6,599 nt of DNA from JAYPWI01 sp038135065 (GTDB taxonomy: Bacteria; Actinomycetota; Acidimicrobiia; Acidimicrobiales; Poriferisodalaceae). The notes beneath the pieces were generated by a model. That model was given only the letters and a program-made list of their open reading frames with translations. It was not told where the DNA came from and searched no databases. Made by a program: the position numbers and the translations under genes. The stretch is taken from the NCBI GenBank assembly GCA_038135065.1, contig JAYPWI010000068.1:1-6599 (forward strand), read 5' to 3'. Below, piece by piece: positions 6,175 to 6,599 of the stretch (the stretch's first letter is position 1; the number at the start of each line of letters is the position of its first letter).

Positions 6175-6599
6175 CTAGCGACCCGACGAGGGTCGTCGGA
6201 TGACTGCCGGCCCGGCGGCGTCAGCGAGGCGCGCGATGAGCTCGGCGACGCCGTGCGCGTGTCCTTGCTTCGAGCGGGGGCTGGGCAGCGGGTGGATCCA
6301 CACCTCCGATAGTGCCGAGGACGCCTTCTCGAGACGCCCCAAGTGGTGTTCGGCAAAGTCCACGATGGCAGCCGCTTCCGCGCTGCGTTCGAGCAGGACG
6401 AGGGGTTGATTGGTGAAGGAGAGGTCGTCGAGAGCCTGCACCAGGCGTGTCCGTAGACGGGGCTCGCGTAGTGAGGCGCTGGCGATGGTCGAGGCCTGAC
6501 CCCCGCTCGGGCCATCGTGATGGACCGTCCACGGTTCGATTCGATCCCGGTGGCGAAGCCCGCTCGAGCGGAGGCGTCGCACCAGCGTCCTGCTGTCGA
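6175..6599 (-). CDS. C-terminal part of an unrecognised protein (runs off right edge)
   Basis: The minus strand is open from the right edge to a TAG at 6177-6175, giving 140 visible residues. A GTG at 6582 could be a start, but there is no ribosome binding site in the 17 bases before it and the frame remains open to the edge, so a larger protein is more likely. The composition is that of a real soluble protein: ordered hydrophobic spacing in LVQALDDLSFTNQPLVLLE, a helical AAAIVDFAEHHLGRLEKA, the strand-like EVWIHPLPSP, and a helical end VAELIARLADAAG. No membrane segment, signal or known catalytic motif is visible and I do not recognise the family. It ends four bases from the stop of the MarC-like gene, tail to tail, so it is not part of the plus-strand cluster. 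Third-position GC preference supports this frame over the plus-strand alternative at 6200-6409. Confidence 0.6.
   Translation of the reverse strand, partial: DSRTLVRRLRSSGLRHRDRIEPWTVHHDGPSGGQASTIASASLREPRLRTRLVQALDDLSFTNQPLVLLERSAEAAAIVDFAEHHLGRLEKASSALSEVWIHPLPSPRSKQGHAHGVAELIARLADAAGPAVIRRPSSGR

Overview
The window is high-GC DNA with dense, tightly packed genes, GTG starts, and a mix of strong and absent Shine-Dalgarno sites. This suits a high-GC actinobacterium. The gene styles (coiled-coil secreted protein, SGNH-like lipid-anchor-free membrane protein, toroid protein) recall Acidimicrobiia, but that placement is an impression from protein style and not a demonstrated assignment. No RNA gene, insertion sequence, CRISPR array, prophage gene or plasmid origin was seen.

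Layout. (1) Positions 1-716, minus strand: the first ~238 codons of an exported, largely coiled-coil protein that runs off the left edge. (2) Positions 717-852: a 136-base divergent intergenic region. (3) 853-1668, plus: a crotonase/enoyl-CoA hydratase family enzyme with a strong ribosome binding site. (4) 1679-2428, minus: a membrane-anchored protein with an SGNH-hydrolase-like fold in which every recognisable catalytic residue appears to be replaced; it ends 10 bases from the crotonase gene, tail to tail. (5) 2479-6170, plus: a compact four-gene cluster with a HisN-like phosphatase, an AI-2E family membrane transporter, an unrecognised membrane-anchored probable alpha/alpha-toroid protein, and a small six-helix MarC-like membrane protein. 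The gaps are 2 bases, a 4-base overlap (GTGA) and an 8-base overlap (ATGAGTGA), so co-transcription and translational coupling are likely. (6) 6175-6599, minus: the C-terminal part of an unrecognised protein entering from the right edge, separated from the cluster by 4 bases.

Functional reading. The crotonase is probably part of acyl-CoA metabolism and is unrelated to its neighbours. The four-gene cluster combines a small-molecule phosphatase with two transport-type membrane proteins and one protein predicted to sit outside the membrane. Its common purpose is not evident from the sequence, and the third gene is the part most worth following up. The left-edge gene and the SGNH-like gene both add extracytoplasmic proteins, so much of this window concerns the cell envelope.
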